From Candidatus Villigracilis adiacens (GTDB taxonomy: Bacteria; Chloroflexota; Anaerolineae; Anaerolineales; Villigracilaceae), in NCBI GenBank assembly GCA_016703605.1, contig JADJBU010000005.1, positions 1 through 64,000 of the forward strand: 64,000 nucleotides of DNA. Reading direction: 5' to 3'. The translations under genes and the position numbers were made by a program. The notes beneath the pieces were generated by a model. It did no database searches, was not told the origin of the DNA, and worked only from the letters and a program-made list of their open reading frames with translations. Positions 1 through 8,147 of this stretch are shown in pieces. Numbering within the stretch: the stretch's first letter is position 1; each line of letters opens with the position of its first letter.

Positions 1-872
1 TAACCTATGCATCTTCGCAGGCAATTCCTTGCCCAGGAATTCTTCCATACGGCGTGACAGTGCGCCGACTTTCTTCAAGTCCACGCCCGTTTGAATACCC
101 ATTTCGTGCAGCATGTTTGCGGTGTCTTCGGTGGCGACATTGCCTTTCGCCGTCTGAATGAACGGGCATCCGCCCAAGCCGCCAAAGGATGTATCGAACA
201 TAGTCACGCCTGATTTCAATGCGGACAACAAATTCGCCAAACCTTGTCCGCGCGTGTCGTGCAAGTGCAGAACCACAGGCACGTTCCCTGCCAGCGGCAA
301 AACTTCTTGCACAATGCGTCGAATTCACCAGGGTTCCCCAATCCAGCTGAGTCTGCCAGCGAGAGTTCATCAATGCCCATCGCTAAAAATCGACGCGCCA
401 TCGAAACAACTTTCGCTTGTTCGATCTTGCCTTCATATGCACAGCCAAACGCCACCTGCACACCGACGCGCACTTTCACACCATGCTCACGCGCCATCTT
501 CACCATCTCGGCAGTCTCCGCAATTCCATCTTCAACGGTCGTGTTGGCATTTTTCTTCGCGAGTGTCTCACTGGCAGGCACACCCATTTCCAACTGTTTC
601 ACGCCCGCCGCGATCGCGCGCTCCACGCCTTTCATATTCAGTACCAATGCGCTAAAGGTCACATCATCGCGCTTGGGCAAACGCGCAAACACTTCGGCAG
701 CATCCGCCATCTGCGGCACAATCTTCGGATTCACAAACGAAGAAACTTGGATATTCTTGAGTCCAGCGTCGGCTAGGAGAGAGGCGTATTCCACTTTCAT
801 ATCGGTGGGGATGAACTTCTCTTCACGCTGGATTCCATCCCGCAGCCCGACTTCGACCAAATTAACTTCCAT
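1..872 (-). CDS. HMG-CoA lyase family enzyme (partial, frameshifted)
   Basis: DRE-TIM metallolyase of the hydroxymethylglutaryl-CoA lyase type, which cleaves a 3-hydroxy-acyl-CoA to acetyl-CoA plus an oxo-acid. The N-terminus reads VNLVEVGLRDGIQREE, the family's RDG metal-binding start. The conserved GGCP catalytic-Cys loop is read near position 170-200, and the gene runs off the left edge. The frame breaks at the TTTT run at 299-302: upstream ends GEFDALCKK, and the continuation (LPLAGNVPVVLHLHDTRGQG) lies in another frame, so one base seems missing. There is no ribosome binding site before the Met at 872, and the frame is open into the preceding flavin reductase, so it may be the second half of a fusion. 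Substrate unknown; a citramalyl-CoA-like compound would fit its neighbours (inference). Confidence 0.8.
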
Positions 873-1375
873 CGGCACCGTTGGGATTTCAATCGCCTCA
901 CTTCGACGCCATAGCCTGTTGTGATAAAGAAGGGGCATGTCCAACTCTGACACAGACAGGTCGCGCACTTCGCCAACGAAAATGGTATGGTCGCCGCCAT
1001 CATACGTTGCCCAAACGGTGCAATCGACCCACGCCAGTGAATCAGGCAGCAGCGGACTTCCCGTCACAGCCGTGTGAGTCTTCAACCCGGCAAAGCGATC
1101 TTTGATCTCAGGCTTCATGCCAGCAAAGCGCATGCCGATCTCAAGCTGCCGCGCAGACAAGACATTGACCGCGAAGAATCCACTTTCGGCGATGACGTTA
1201 TGCGTGAACAATTTTTGTTGAGCGAAACCAACACCAGCGGCGGGTCAAGACTCAGACTGGTGAACGAACTCGCTGCAATACCAATGGGAGTCTCGCCATG
1301 CTTGGACGTGACCACGGTCACACCCGAAGCGAACTGTCCCATGGCGCGTTTGAAATCGTTTGGATCAAAGGTCAT
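873..1375 (-). CDS. Flavin reductase-like domain protein (frameshifted)
   Basis: Flavin-reductase-like (FMN-binding split-barrel) domain that normally supplies reduced FMN to a partner monooxygenase. The N-terminus (DFKRAMGQFASGVTVVTS, then PIGIAASSFTSLSLDPPLVL) is characteristic. The frame then breaks in a run of five A (minus strand) at 1212-1216: SLNK is followed out of frame by LFTHNVIAESGFFAVNVLS, which restores the family pattern if a sixth A is assumed. After the family's usual end (PLLYHNRLWRR) no stop occurs and the frame continues into the HMG-CoA lyase. It starts 10 bp after the SDR gene, in the same operon. Homopolymer sequencing error is the likeliest cause of the shift. Confidence 0.75.
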
Positions 1376-1384
1376 GAATAATTC

Positions 1385-2167
1385 CTAATCAAAAAGATTG
1401 CGTTTTACAAATGGCGCAGTCAAAAATCTCAGCATCAACTTCCAGCGCGGTTGAAATTCGAGCACGGCGCCGTTCTTTTCATTGATCAACATCTGATCGG
1501 TGATCCACGGCACAACATCATTGAGACGATTGGCAATGATATTGAAGATCGGCTTGACCTTCTCCAACTCTTCAGGCGTTTTGTACTGACCCGTGACCAT
1601 GTCGGTGATAACCATGCCCGGCTGAATGGTTGCCACTCTGACAGGCGTGTTCGCCACTTCTTTCGCCAGCGATTTACCGAAGAACGCCGCGGCGGCTTTG
1701 GTCATGCCGTAGACGGAGAGTCCGCCCATCACACGTCCGTTCGAGCCGAAGCCTTCGATGTTGTAAATCCATCCGCCGCCTTGGGAGATCATGCCCTGAA
1801 TGGCAACCCGTGAGCCATAGATGGAGCCATAGACATTGGCATTGACCGAATCATGAATTACATCAAGCGGCAGTTCCCAGACATTGGTCATCGGGTGGGC
1901 AACGCCTGCGTTATTGATCCAAATATCCACTCGCCCGAATGTTGATTTGGCAAAAGCAAAAAGTTTTTCGTTGTCTTCATATTGGATCACATCACACAAA
2001 CAGCCAGCGACGTTTTTATGTTTTGCAGAAAGGGTCGCAACGGCTTTATCGAGCGCATCCTGCTTGCGCCCGCTGACGACGACATTATGCCCACGCTTGA
2101 GGAATTCCTCGGCGAGCCCGTAGCCAATGCCTTTGGTGGAGCCTGTGATGACGATTGTTTTTGACAT
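1385..2167 (-). CDS. SDR oxidoreductase resembling chlorophyll b reductase (NOL/NYC1)
   Basis: Short-chain dehydrogenase, 260 aa. It shows the NAD(P) motif TGSTKGIG (8-15), NNAG (85-88) and catalytic YGMTK (Tyr153, Lys157). Beyond the general SDR pattern it has features I associate with plant NOL/NYC1: RVDIWINNAG, the stretch YNIEGFGSNGR before the catalytic Tyr, QPGMVITDM, then PIFNIIANRLNDVVPWI and a C-terminal RFLTAPFVKRN. NOL/NYC1 reduce the C7 formyl group of chlorophyll b, the first step of its breakdown. It sits in one minus-strand cluster with chlorophyllase-like, Rieske and RCCR-like genes, which supports a tetrapyrrole substrate. Resemblance is judged by eye; another ketone or aldehyde substrate remains possible. 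Confidence 0.8.
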   Translation of the reverse strand: MSKTIVITGSTKGIGYGLAEEFLKRGHNVVVSGRKQDALDKAVATLSAKHKNVAGCLCDVIQYEDNEKLFAFAKSTFGRVDIWINNAGVAHPMTNVWELPLDVIHDSVNANVYGSIYGSRVAIQGMISQGGGWIYNIEGFGSNGRVMGGLSVYGMTKAAAAFFGKSLAKEVANTPVRVATIQPGMVITDMVTGQYKTPEELEKVKPIFNIIANRLNDVVPWITDQMLINEKNGAVLEFQPRWKLMLRFLTAPFVKRNLFD

Positions 2168-2174
2168 AATATTC

Positions 2175-2281
2175 TCTTGCCTTGCCTGAGCGGGGCTTAA
2201 GCCGCCTGCTCAGCACATGGAAGCCCTTCGGGCTGATTGCGGAGTCCGCTTCAGCGGACTTCCACAAACTGAGGCAGGGCT
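2175..2281. repeat. Palindrome-rich intergenic repeat
   Basis: The gap between the SDR gene and the next upstream gene holds nested inverted repeats: GGCTTAAGCC near the left end, AGCCCTTCGGGCT, and GTCCGCTTCAGCGGAC. The outer parts (GCCTGAGC...GCTCAG and CTGAGGCAGGGC) are also related. No ORF. It looks like a dispersed REP-type element placed inside the operon. Confidence 0.5.
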
Positions 2282-3232
2282 TTAGCCCGCCGATTCCTTC
2301 CAGTTGAGTACCCCAAACGTCGTATACAACAACTTATCCGACTTATACACCTGCCACACCACGCTCATCGTGAAGTTATCGTCAATGATGAACTCACGTC
2401 CCTTGATTTTCAGCGACTCGCCGTAGAAGTGCTGCGACGTGTACAACGCCCGTCCGTAGCCGAAACTGTTGCCGAATACATCAGGTCCTTCAAAGAAGTG
2501 GCGGTTGGCATTCCGATAGCGGTTGAATTTGTATTTCTTCTCGAACGCACCGCTGACCGAGACGTTCATCTCAGCTCGCAACAAATCCAGCGGTTTGTAA
2601 TCAATGTGAACTTGATTGACGCCCAATTTTTCCTGGTCGGCGCCATAGACGAGCATCTCGCCGTCCCACGCGCCGTTTTTCTTGGACGGCAAAATATGCG
2701 GGTTGCGCCCGTTGACTTTCTCCCCTTCGCAGTGAGCGTCAATGCGGGATTTCGTTTCAGCGTTCTCGTGATAATCGAACGCCACTTTATAAATGCCATT
2801 GAACACTGTGCAAATTTTCGGTCCATCGTAGATCAACGACGAATACACCTGCGTCTGCATATCAGGCAGGATGTGAACCATCGTGCGCAGGTCGCCCGTC
2901 CAGCCGGGGGAGTAGTAGTGCGCATCCACCAGCGTCCCATACGGATGCCCCGCGCCGATGAAATCGGGACCAAGATAAATTCTGTCTTTGTCCGAGTCGA
3001 TCACGCCGAATGCAAAAATATCCGACACTTCGAATCGTCCCACCAGCGGACCCGACGAATCCTGCAAGTGTGTGTTCATGTAATACATCGTCGAGCCTTT
3101 ATCGTTGTCAAAAACCGACGAGCGATAAACCTTGTTGTAACCGATGTGATTACCTTCAGTGTCGAAGATGGACGGCAGTCCATGCCATTCGCCTTCGATG
3201 GATTTCTGCCAGTTGGAGGGTTGATTGGTCAT
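2282..3232 (-). CDS. Lipocalin-like unknown protein, duplicated fold (paralogue 1)
   Basis: Protein of 316 aa with no signal peptide or membrane segment. It looks like two beta-rich halves, each opening with a Trp-Gly motif (SIEGEWHGLPSIFDTEGN near the N-terminus; GAWDGEMLVYG in the second half), as in DUF3598/lipocalin-like barrels. The gene at 8148-9056 has the same layout and shared landmarks: Y-x-GP followed by LVDA in the first half and FGV or FGVMEF near the end. It lies between the RCCR-like and NOL-like genes. Cytoplasmic lipocalin-like proteins such as CpcS/CpcT handle bilins, so a tetrapyrrole-binding role is a reasonable guess, but no catalytic motif is visible. Confidence 0.6.
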   Translation of the reverse strand: MTNQPSNWQKSIEGEWHGLPSIFDTEGNHIGYNKVYRSSVFDNDKGSTMYYMNTHLQDSSGPLVGRFEVSDIFAFGVIDSDKDRIYLGPDFIGAGHPYGTLVDAHYYSPGWTGDLRTMVHILPDMQTQVYSSLIYDGPKICTVFNGIYKVAFDYHENAETKSRIDAHCEGEKVNGRNPHILPSKKNGAWDGEMLVYGADQEKLGVNQVHIDYKPLDLLRAEMNVSVSGAFEKKYKFNRYRNANRHFFEGPDVFGNSFGYGRALYTSQHFYGESLKIKGREFIIDDNFTMSVVWQVYKSDKLLYTTFGVLNWKESAG

Positions 3233-3258
3233 GAGGTGGTTCTTTCTGAGGTTTGTTA

Positions 3259-3402
3259 TTCAGGGTAACTTTAATTGCCTAACACTCTTAGATGTCATGC
3301 TGAGCGAAGCGAAGCATCTCTACGATTGTCTCAGAGACCCTTCGTGGCGCCTTGCGCCGCTCAGGGTGACAATTTGTAAGGCAATTTGCGTTACTCGGAA
3401 TA
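3259..3402. repeat. MITE-like element with imperfect 27-bp terminal inverted repeats
   Basis: The left end at 3259-3285 and the reverse complement of 3376-3402 match at most positions (ATTC...GTAAC...AATTGCCT.ACA). Inside is a second inverted pair, TCATGCTGAGCGAAGCGAAG with CGCCGCTCAGGGTGACA. No ORF. It separates two genes of the catabolic cluster. Confidence 0.6.
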
Positions 3403-3430
3403 ATTGTCGTGGTGGTCTCTTCGGTGTGTG

Positions 3431-3499
3431 AAAAAGTAATCAGTAGTCAGTTATCAGATGGACTATTCACTGATAACTGATTACTGCTCTTTACTTTTC
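3431..3499. repeat. Long imperfect hairpin spacer
   Basis: An AGTAATCAGT...CAGTTATCAG arm pairs with CTGATAACTGATTACT after a short loop. It overlaps the stop codon of the RCCR-like gene. One of several unrelated-sequence hairpins between genes of this cluster. It has no U-run, so it is not a classical terminator. Confidence 0.5.
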
Positions 3500-4210
3500 T
3501 ACATCCTGATTCTTCAATATCTCGCGCAACTTCGCGCCAATCTCTGCCCCAACGAGACGTTCCACCTGCGCCCAGACCTTGTCCACTTCGGGGTCGAAGA
3601 TGGCGTTGCGGTTGAGTTGGTCGCGAGCGGCAAAATCGCCAGAGGGGACAGCATCCGCAGGGACGCCATTCTCGACAAGGTTAAACCAATGGTCGAGGTA
3701 GCCGTTCACGGGAGTTTGAATCTGCTCGAAAGCGGATTCGCTTGCCCGATACGCCAACATCCACGGCGACATGAGCGCGTACTGCTTTGGTCCAAGTTGG
3801 GCGGCGGTGAGTCCTTCGATCTTCTTGGCTTCGTCAAATATCGGAGTTAAGCCATCAAACGCGGCGTTCATATACTTGAGATTTGCGCCCAAATCTGCAC
3901 GGGGAATTAGATCAAGATGGAAGGCGAAGTATGGACCCGCCATTACTGAGTCAAGTGTAAAGTGCGGGATGTGGCTCTCGGGCTTGGTGAACGCGAAGAA
4001 CATATGCGAGTCGAGTCCGATGGACGGGACGACCAAGCCGATGTAGACCAGCTTGTGTATCTTCTCTCCGCTAAAGATACGGACAGAGCCAACCGGAGCA
4101 GGGCTCATCGGTGAGGAAAGGCTCAGGTATGGCGACCCAGTTTCGGTGAGTCCGAAGCGGGTTTTTATCTTCTCTAAAGCACCGAGCGAAAGTTGTTGCG
4201 GTAAAGACAT
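3491..4210 (-). CDS. RCCR/ferredoxin-dependent bilin reductase-like protein (copy 2)
   Basis: Protein of 239 aa resembling red chlorophyll catabolite reductase, which in plants reduces the ring-opened product of pheophorbide a oxygenase using ferredoxin. Supporting pattern: SHIPHFTLDSVMAGPYFAFH followed by LDLIPRADLGAN and a Tyr-Met, matching the RCCR layout of a hydrophobic strand then LDLxPRxD. A C-terminal stretch (ARDQLNRNAIFDPEV then GAEIGAKL) matches the RCCR end. It is a diverged paralogue of the gene at 6470-7270, which shares that order. It is immediately upstream (gene order) of the lipocalin-like gene and follows the Rieske gene. Exact substrate and reaction unproven. Confidence 0.65.
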   Translation of the reverse strand: MSLPQQLSLGALEKIKTRFGLTETGSPYLSLSSPMSPAPVGSVRIFSGEKIHKLVYIGLVVPSIGLDSHMFFAFTKPESHIPHFTLDSVMAGPYFAFHLDLIPRADLGANLKYMNAAFDGLTPIFDEAKKIEGLTAAQLGPKQYALMSPWMLAYRASESAFEQIQTPVNGYLDHWFNLVENGVPADAVPSGDFAARDQLNRNAIFDPEVDKVWAQVERLVGAEIGAKLREILKNQDVEK

Positions 4211-4226
4211 GAGTTCTCCAATCCAA

Positions 4227-4280
4227 TTCTTTCTTCTTTCCTCTTTCTTTATCGAGCATCAAAGAAAAAAGAGGAAAGAA
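4227..4280. repeat. Polypyrimidine/polypurine hairpin spacer
   Basis: The TTCTTTCTTCTTTCCTCTTT arm at 4227-4250 pairs with AAAGAAAAAAGAGGAAAGAA at 4261-4280 across a 10-nt loop. It lies between the Rieske gene stop (4283) and the RCCR-like start (4210). Probably an mRNA hairpin between cistrons. Confidence 0.5.
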
Positions 4281-4282
4281 AC

Positions 4283-5416
4283 TTAATCGTCCGACTTCTT
4301 CACATCCACCGTCGGCACTTCGTTCAAGACCCATGCCTTGGCGAGTTCAGGCACTTCTTTGCGCGCAGGCGAAGGGATGACCACCGCATGTTGGCGACCG
4401 TATTCTTTTTTGATGCGATGAATGTCGATCTGCCAGCCTTTATCGATATATTGCTGGCGCATCTTGCGATAGGCAATTTGAATGCCATCGGATTTCACCG
4501 AAAGTTCGGCGCCGATGTCGTAGGGCAGAAGTTCGGGACGCTGCGAAAGCACGATGGGATAATCCTGCTTGAAAATTTTCAATACGCGCTTGAGCGCATC
4601 GCCGTCTGCCCAATCGCCTTTGAAGAAAGTGCGCAGCTGCGTCCACTTGGTGATGGTTCGATATTCATCCACCGGCAAATGAAAATTGAATAACACCATC
4701 AGACCCATGGGCAACGAGACTTCGAGCAGCGTCATGCATGGCATCCAAAATGCGGCGCGAGTGCGAACGCCCTTGGGTTCTTCTTCCTGCTTATACAAAC
4801 GCTTCCATAAACCTGGAATATTTTTGCGCTGCGGCTTAGGCGTTACGATCATCTCCGCACCCAAATGATGCGACGTGGTTTCATAATCGGGAATGGCGGG
4901 TTCATCGCGATTGCCAAATGCGCCGCCATGCACGAACGGAGCGTGCGCGGCATCGAGAGAATTCTCAAGCGCGCGTTCATAATAGACAGGCCATTCAAAT
5001 GTGCCACGCACCACTTTGAAATCGGGGTTATCGAAGTGCGGCAGTTCGGGCAATGCGGGTCTTTCACTTTCAGGCAGGTCTCCAAGGAACGCCCAAATGT
5101 ATCCATACTTTTCAACCGTCGGGTACGAATCAACGCGCGCCTTCTTCGGCACAGCCAGGTCAGGCTGCGCGGGAATCTTCACACACGCGCCATCGGCTTT
5201 ATATTCCCAGCCATGATACGGGCACACAATGCAATCGCCGTTCATCCAGCCGTCTGAAAGCGCGCCGCCGCGATGTACACACAAGTCGCTCATCACATGC
5301 GCCATGCCATCGGGCGTGCGATACAACACAAATTCCTGCTCCAATGCCGTCACGCGCATCGGCTTATCTTTTACAACGTGCGAAAATTCGAGGGGCCACC
5401 AAAAATTCTTTAACAT
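4283..5416 (-). CDS. Rieske non-heme iron oxygenase, candidate macrocycle-opening enzyme
   Basis: Protein of 377 aa. The Rieske [2Fe-2S] site is C46-x-H48-x16-C65-x2-H68. The mononuclear iron site is E-N-S-L-D155-A-A-H158-A-P-F-V-H163, with bridging Asp155 and ligands His158 and His163. The ENSLDAAHAPFVH block resembles chlorophyllide a oxygenase and pheophorbide a oxygenase, but the C-terminus (FKQDYPIVLSQRPELLPYDI, then IAYRKM) is also typical of VanA-type O-demethylases, so the subfamily is not settled. No dedicated reductase is adjacent; the flavin reductase in the same cluster or a ferredoxin could serve. Context with NOL-, chlorophyllase- and RCCR-like genes makes oxygenolytic opening of a chlorin the leading hypothesis. 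Confidence 0.8.
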   Translation of the reverse strand: MLKNFWWPLEFSHVVKDKPMRVTALEQEFVLYRTPDGMAHVMSDLCVHRGGALSDGWMNGDCIVCPYHGWEYKADGACVKIPAQPDLAVPKKARVDSYPTVEKYGYIWAFLGDLPESERPALPELPHFDNPDFKVVRGTFEWPVYYERALENSLDAAHAPFVHGGAFGNRDEPAIPDYETTSHHLGAEMIVTPKPQRKNIPGLWKRLYKQEEEPKGVRTRAAFWMPCMTLLEVSLPMGLMVLFNFHLPVDEYRTITKWTQLRTFFKGDWADGDALKRVLKIFKQDYPIVLSQRPELLPYDIGAELSVKSDGIQIAYRKMRQQYIDKGWQIDIHRIKKEYGRQHAVVIPSPARKEVPELAKAWVLNEVPTVDVKKSDD

Positions 5417-5429
5417 GATTTTCTCCTTG

Positions 5430-6377
5430 TTATTTTTTACGAATGACAGCGTGCTCAGCCTGAAGTTCTAATTTTTGTCCGCGAACATGTTTATTGATAA
5501 ATAATTTCACAAGACCTGCAATTTCATTTCGAATTTCTTCCGCGGGTCTTGTCATTTCCATATCCAGAAAAAAGCGACCTGTTGTTTCGTCGAGTGGATG
5601 GACGATGGAAAAATGATTCGCGCCTTGCAAGAGGACGTCCCACGCCTCTTCCCCCGCCGACGGTTGACACGCTTCGTCAAACGTTTTCTCCACCGGGTCC
5701 GGGCTCTGCTCATCCGTCCCATAGCGGACTCGGCTCGCCGCGATCACTCCATCTCTGTCACCACGCATCAACATCACAGACTTGCTGCCTATATTCAACA
5801 CTGTGCCAGGCGCAAAGCCCAACATGGTCGAAGCCATCGTGTGTCCCGCATACGCAAAGACCGCCTTCACCTGCTCAAAGAATTGTGCATTCTGCAACGC
5901 GACTGTTCCGCCCGCGGAATGTCCACCGAGGATTACATTATTCAAATCCAATGCTTGATACAACGGACTTTTTTCATCTTTATTCAACTGCGTCAGTGAA
6001 TCCAATATCGGTTGAATTGCTGGGCAGGTTGCGCCGCTTCCGTACGTCTCTGGCTTCACACGAGATAGATCAATAGAAGGTGTCAGTCCGATGACATTAG
6101 GCAACGTCTCTGCCACATGCGTGTACATCACCGTCACAATATTTGCTTCTGCCAGTTTCACCGCCAGCCAGTGATAACTCTCGATACCCACATTGATGCC
6201 GTTGAAGAAAATCACCACCGGCATCGGCGCGGACGTTTTATCCGCGGGAATGACACCTGTCATCCGCTCGGCGTCGCTATTGGTGGGCGTGGCAGGATAG
6301 TAGATTTTCAAATGCAGCACGTTATACGGCGCGTTTGCATTCGGGAGGGTGGTGGCGTGAAAGAGGGCTCGGATCAT
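5430..6377 (-). CDS. Chlorophyllase-like alpha/beta hydrolase
   Basis: Alpha/beta hydrolase of about 315 aa. The early strand and oxyanion region MPVVIFFNGINVG followed by SYHWLAVKLAEANIVTV, and the nucleophile elbow GGHSAGGTVAL, fit the chlorophyllase/PF12740 pattern (plant chlorophyllase has GHSRGG). A late GANHFS supplies a candidate catalytic His and GDRDGV a candidate acid. Chlorophyllase removes phytol from chlorophyll. I start it at the Met at 6377 (IRALFHATTLPN follows) because the longer frame reads through a low-complexity repeat. It follows the RCCR-like gene and precedes the Rieske gene. Other ester substrates cannot be excluded. Confidence 0.7.
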   Translation of the reverse strand: MIRALFHATTLPNANAPYNVLHLKIYYPATPTNSDAERMTGVIPADKTSAPMPVVIFFNGINVGIESYHWLAVKLAEANIVTVMYTHVAETLPNVIGLTPSIDLSRVKPETYGSGATCPAIQPILDSLTQLNKDEKSPLYQALDLNNVILGGHSAGGTVALQNAQFFEQVKAVFAYAGHTMASTMLGFAPGTVLNIGSKSVMLMRGDRDGVIAASRVRYGTDEQSPDPVEKTFDEACQPSAGEEAWDVLLQGANHFSIVHPLDETTGRFFLDMEMTRPAEEIRNEIAGLVKLFINKHVRGQKLELQAEHAVIRKK

Positions 6378-6383
6378 GTAAAA

Positions 6384-6473
6384 ACCAAGTAGACAAGTAG
6401 ACAAGGAAACAAGGAAACAAGTAAACAAGGAATGTGTGTACCTGTCTACTTGTGTACTTGTTTACATCTTTAC
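6384..6473. repeat. Low-complexity inverted repeat spacer
   Basis: Runs of AAGTAGACAAG and GGAAACAAG pair loosely with CTGTCTACTTGTGTACTTG downstream. It fills the gap between the chlorophyllase-like and RCCR-like genes. No coding signal. Confidence 0.5.
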
Positions 6474-7270
6474 TTCAACCTCTCCGACAACCGATCCCCG
6501 CCCCACAGTCCGCGTACCAGCGCATCGGCACGGTCTTTGCCGAAGAGTTGTTCACCCACCACATTGGCAGGGTCGCGGTCAGCGATCGCGCGGCGGACTC
6601 TCAAATCGCGTTCGGCAAGCGCGGCGCGTTCAATCTCAGGTGTGGCGGGCGCCTCGTTGACATTCCTGAGGAAGCCGTCGAACATGAAATGTGCCAGTTC
6701 GCGGATGTCGCTGATCGCTTTATCTGAAGGCGTTGTTAGATACACAAAGCCCGTCTGCGAAACGGATTCGCGCATGTATACATCACGGCTGATGAAGGGA
6801 CGGTAATCGGGGTTATCTACAAACTCGCGCCATTTGGCGTTGACCGGTTGGTAATACTTATCGAGGTAGTCCAAATCAACCATCATGTCTACGCGCGGGA
6901 TGTAATCAAAATAGAAGAAGATGTCGGGCATGGTTCCCATCGCCATGCCAAAGTGCGGAGCCTTGGCCTGCGGTCCGAGCCAGACGGTGAAATGCATATT
7001 GGTGAAACTGTGCTTCGGGTTGCCGATGTGCGAGTGAACGAACCAGTCAATTTCAGGTCCGACAAAGGTATTGAGTGAGCCCTTGGCATTGCCATCCAGT
7101 GACGTATAGTTGGCGAATTTCTCCGTCGAACCATCGGGCTTGAGTTCGAAGCGGGCGGTTAATTTATCGCCCAACTCGCGGGTGATGTCCCAAAGTTTTC
7201 CAAACCAACCTGTTGAATCAACATCAGGCTGGGCGGCGAGCAGGTCTACGAGGGATTGGGTGGTGGGCAT
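6470..7270 (-). CDS. Red chlorophyll catabolite reductase-like protein (copy 1)
   Basis: Protein of 266 aa. The central part follows plant RCCR closely in order and spacing: IDWFVHSHIG (plant DFVLHSWLH), APHFGMAMG, FYFDYIPRVDMMVDLDYLDK (plant LDLxPRKDxVLxPDYLK), then YRPFISRDVYMRESVSQTG (plant VxPYxSPSLFVRSAFSPT), and a C-terminal run of Arg/Asp with GEQLFGKDRADAL. RCCR belongs to the ferredoxin-dependent bilin reductase family and reduces a linear tetrapyrrole. It is a better match than the paralogue at 3491-4210. It lacks a transit or signal peptide, so it is cytoplasmic. Recognition is by eye; an HMM search with the RCC reductase family would settle it. Confidence 0.75.
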   Translation of the reverse strand: MPTTQSLVDLLAAQPDVDSTGWFGKLWDITRELGDKLTARFELKPDGSTEKFANYTSLDGNAKGSLNTFVGPEIDWFVHSHIGNPKHSFTNMHFTVWLGPQAKAPHFGMAMGTMPDIFFYFDYIPRVDMMVDLDYLDKYYQPVNAKWREFVDNPDYRPFISRDVYMRESVSQTGFVYLTTPSDKAISDIRELAHFMFDGFLRNVNEAPATPEIERAALAERDLRVRRAIADRDPANVVGEQLFGKDRADALVRGLWGGDRLSERLK

Positions 7271-7304
7271 GAGGTCTCCTGAAGGATGAATTATGAAGGG
7301 TGAA

Positions 7305-7362
7305 GGATGAAAGAAGTGAGAGGAAAGAAAATCCTATCGGGTCTTTCTTCTTTCATCTTTCG
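7305..7362. repeat. Hairpin spacer
   Basis: GATGAAAGAAGTGAGAGGAAAGA pairs imperfectly with TCTTTCTTCTTTCATC around a loop. It lies between the RCCR-like gene and its upstream neighbour. Confidence 0.45.
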
Positions 7363-8141
7363 TTTGCTTTTAACACATAAACTTCCACTTGGAACAACTT
7401 CTCGTCTCTAAATTTTTTCCAAATCCCGGCGACACTTCCGCTGGCATGATCGGTGATTTCGATGGCGGAGATGGTTTCGCCGGGAGCGGTTACGCATTCC
7501 ATCTCGCGCAGTGCGCCATATTCTTTTTCGTTTCCGCGCAACCCTTCTTTGTCTGTGAAGGTGTGTTCATTTGTTGCGATGGAAGTCGTCTCGATCAACT
7601 CTCCATCGGGCGAGATCGTAAATCGTTCGCCGCGATATTCTTTTGCCATATCGCCTGAGGTCATTTCAGGAAAGCCTTCTTCTTCAGGAACAGCAACGCC
7701 GACGATGACAGCGATCTCTTGATTGGCTTTGTAATACCTTCCGCCAGTGACCTGTCTGCGCGGGTTGAGCAGGATCGAAAACGACGTGAAGTTATATCCG
7801 AAACGCATCCATAAACCTTTGGCGGTGAGGACTCCATCTTTCCACGAGAAGCCGCCGCCGATCACGTCTTCGCCAAGATAATGCCTGGCTTGTCCGGCCA
7901 GTTTCAAGTCAAAGGTTGATGCGCCTGCTCTTTCATCCATGATACCTGCCAGCGCTTTCGCTTCGTCGGATATTGACTCTGCGAGTTCAACCTTTTCCGT
8001 GATCTGGATCACGCGCGTCAATTCTCCATTTGGCTGAACCCGCCGCCGCTGATGAATCAACCCGACAAATTCTCCCGCAGGCGTATACAGATATTCGCTG
8101 ACGAGCCAGTTGCCGCTGAACGCGTTTCTTTCTTCTTTCAT
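7353..8141 (-). CDS. Lipocalin-like unknown protein (paralogue 2)
   Basis: Protein of 262 aa, soluble, rich in alternating beta patterns. It opens with FSGNWLVSEYLYTPAGEFVG, the Trp-containing start seen in the other lipocalin-like proteins of the cluster, and has GLWMRFGYNFTSFSILLNP in the middle and SVAGIWKKFRDEKLF near the end. No catalytic motif, cofactor motif, signal peptide or membrane helix is visible. It is followed after 6 bp by no other gene and preceded by the paralogue at 8148-9056, so the two are co-transcribed. I do not recognise a characterised family. A binding protein for a hydrophobic or tetrapyrrole ligand is a guess from context. Confidence 0.5.
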   Translation of the reverse strand: MKEERNAFSGNWLVSEYLYTPAGEFVGLIHQRRRVQPNGELTRVIQITEKVELAESISDEAKALAGIMDERAGASTFDLKLAGQARHYLGEDVIGGGFSWKDGVLTAKGLWMRFGYNFTSFSILLNPRRQVTGGRYYKANQEIAVIVGVAVPEEEGFPEMTSGDMAKEYRGERFTISPDGELIETTSIATNEHTFTDKEGLRGNEKEYGALREMECVTAPGETISAIEITDHASGSVAGIWKKFRDEKLFQVEVYVLKANER

Positions 8142-8147
8142 ATTTCT

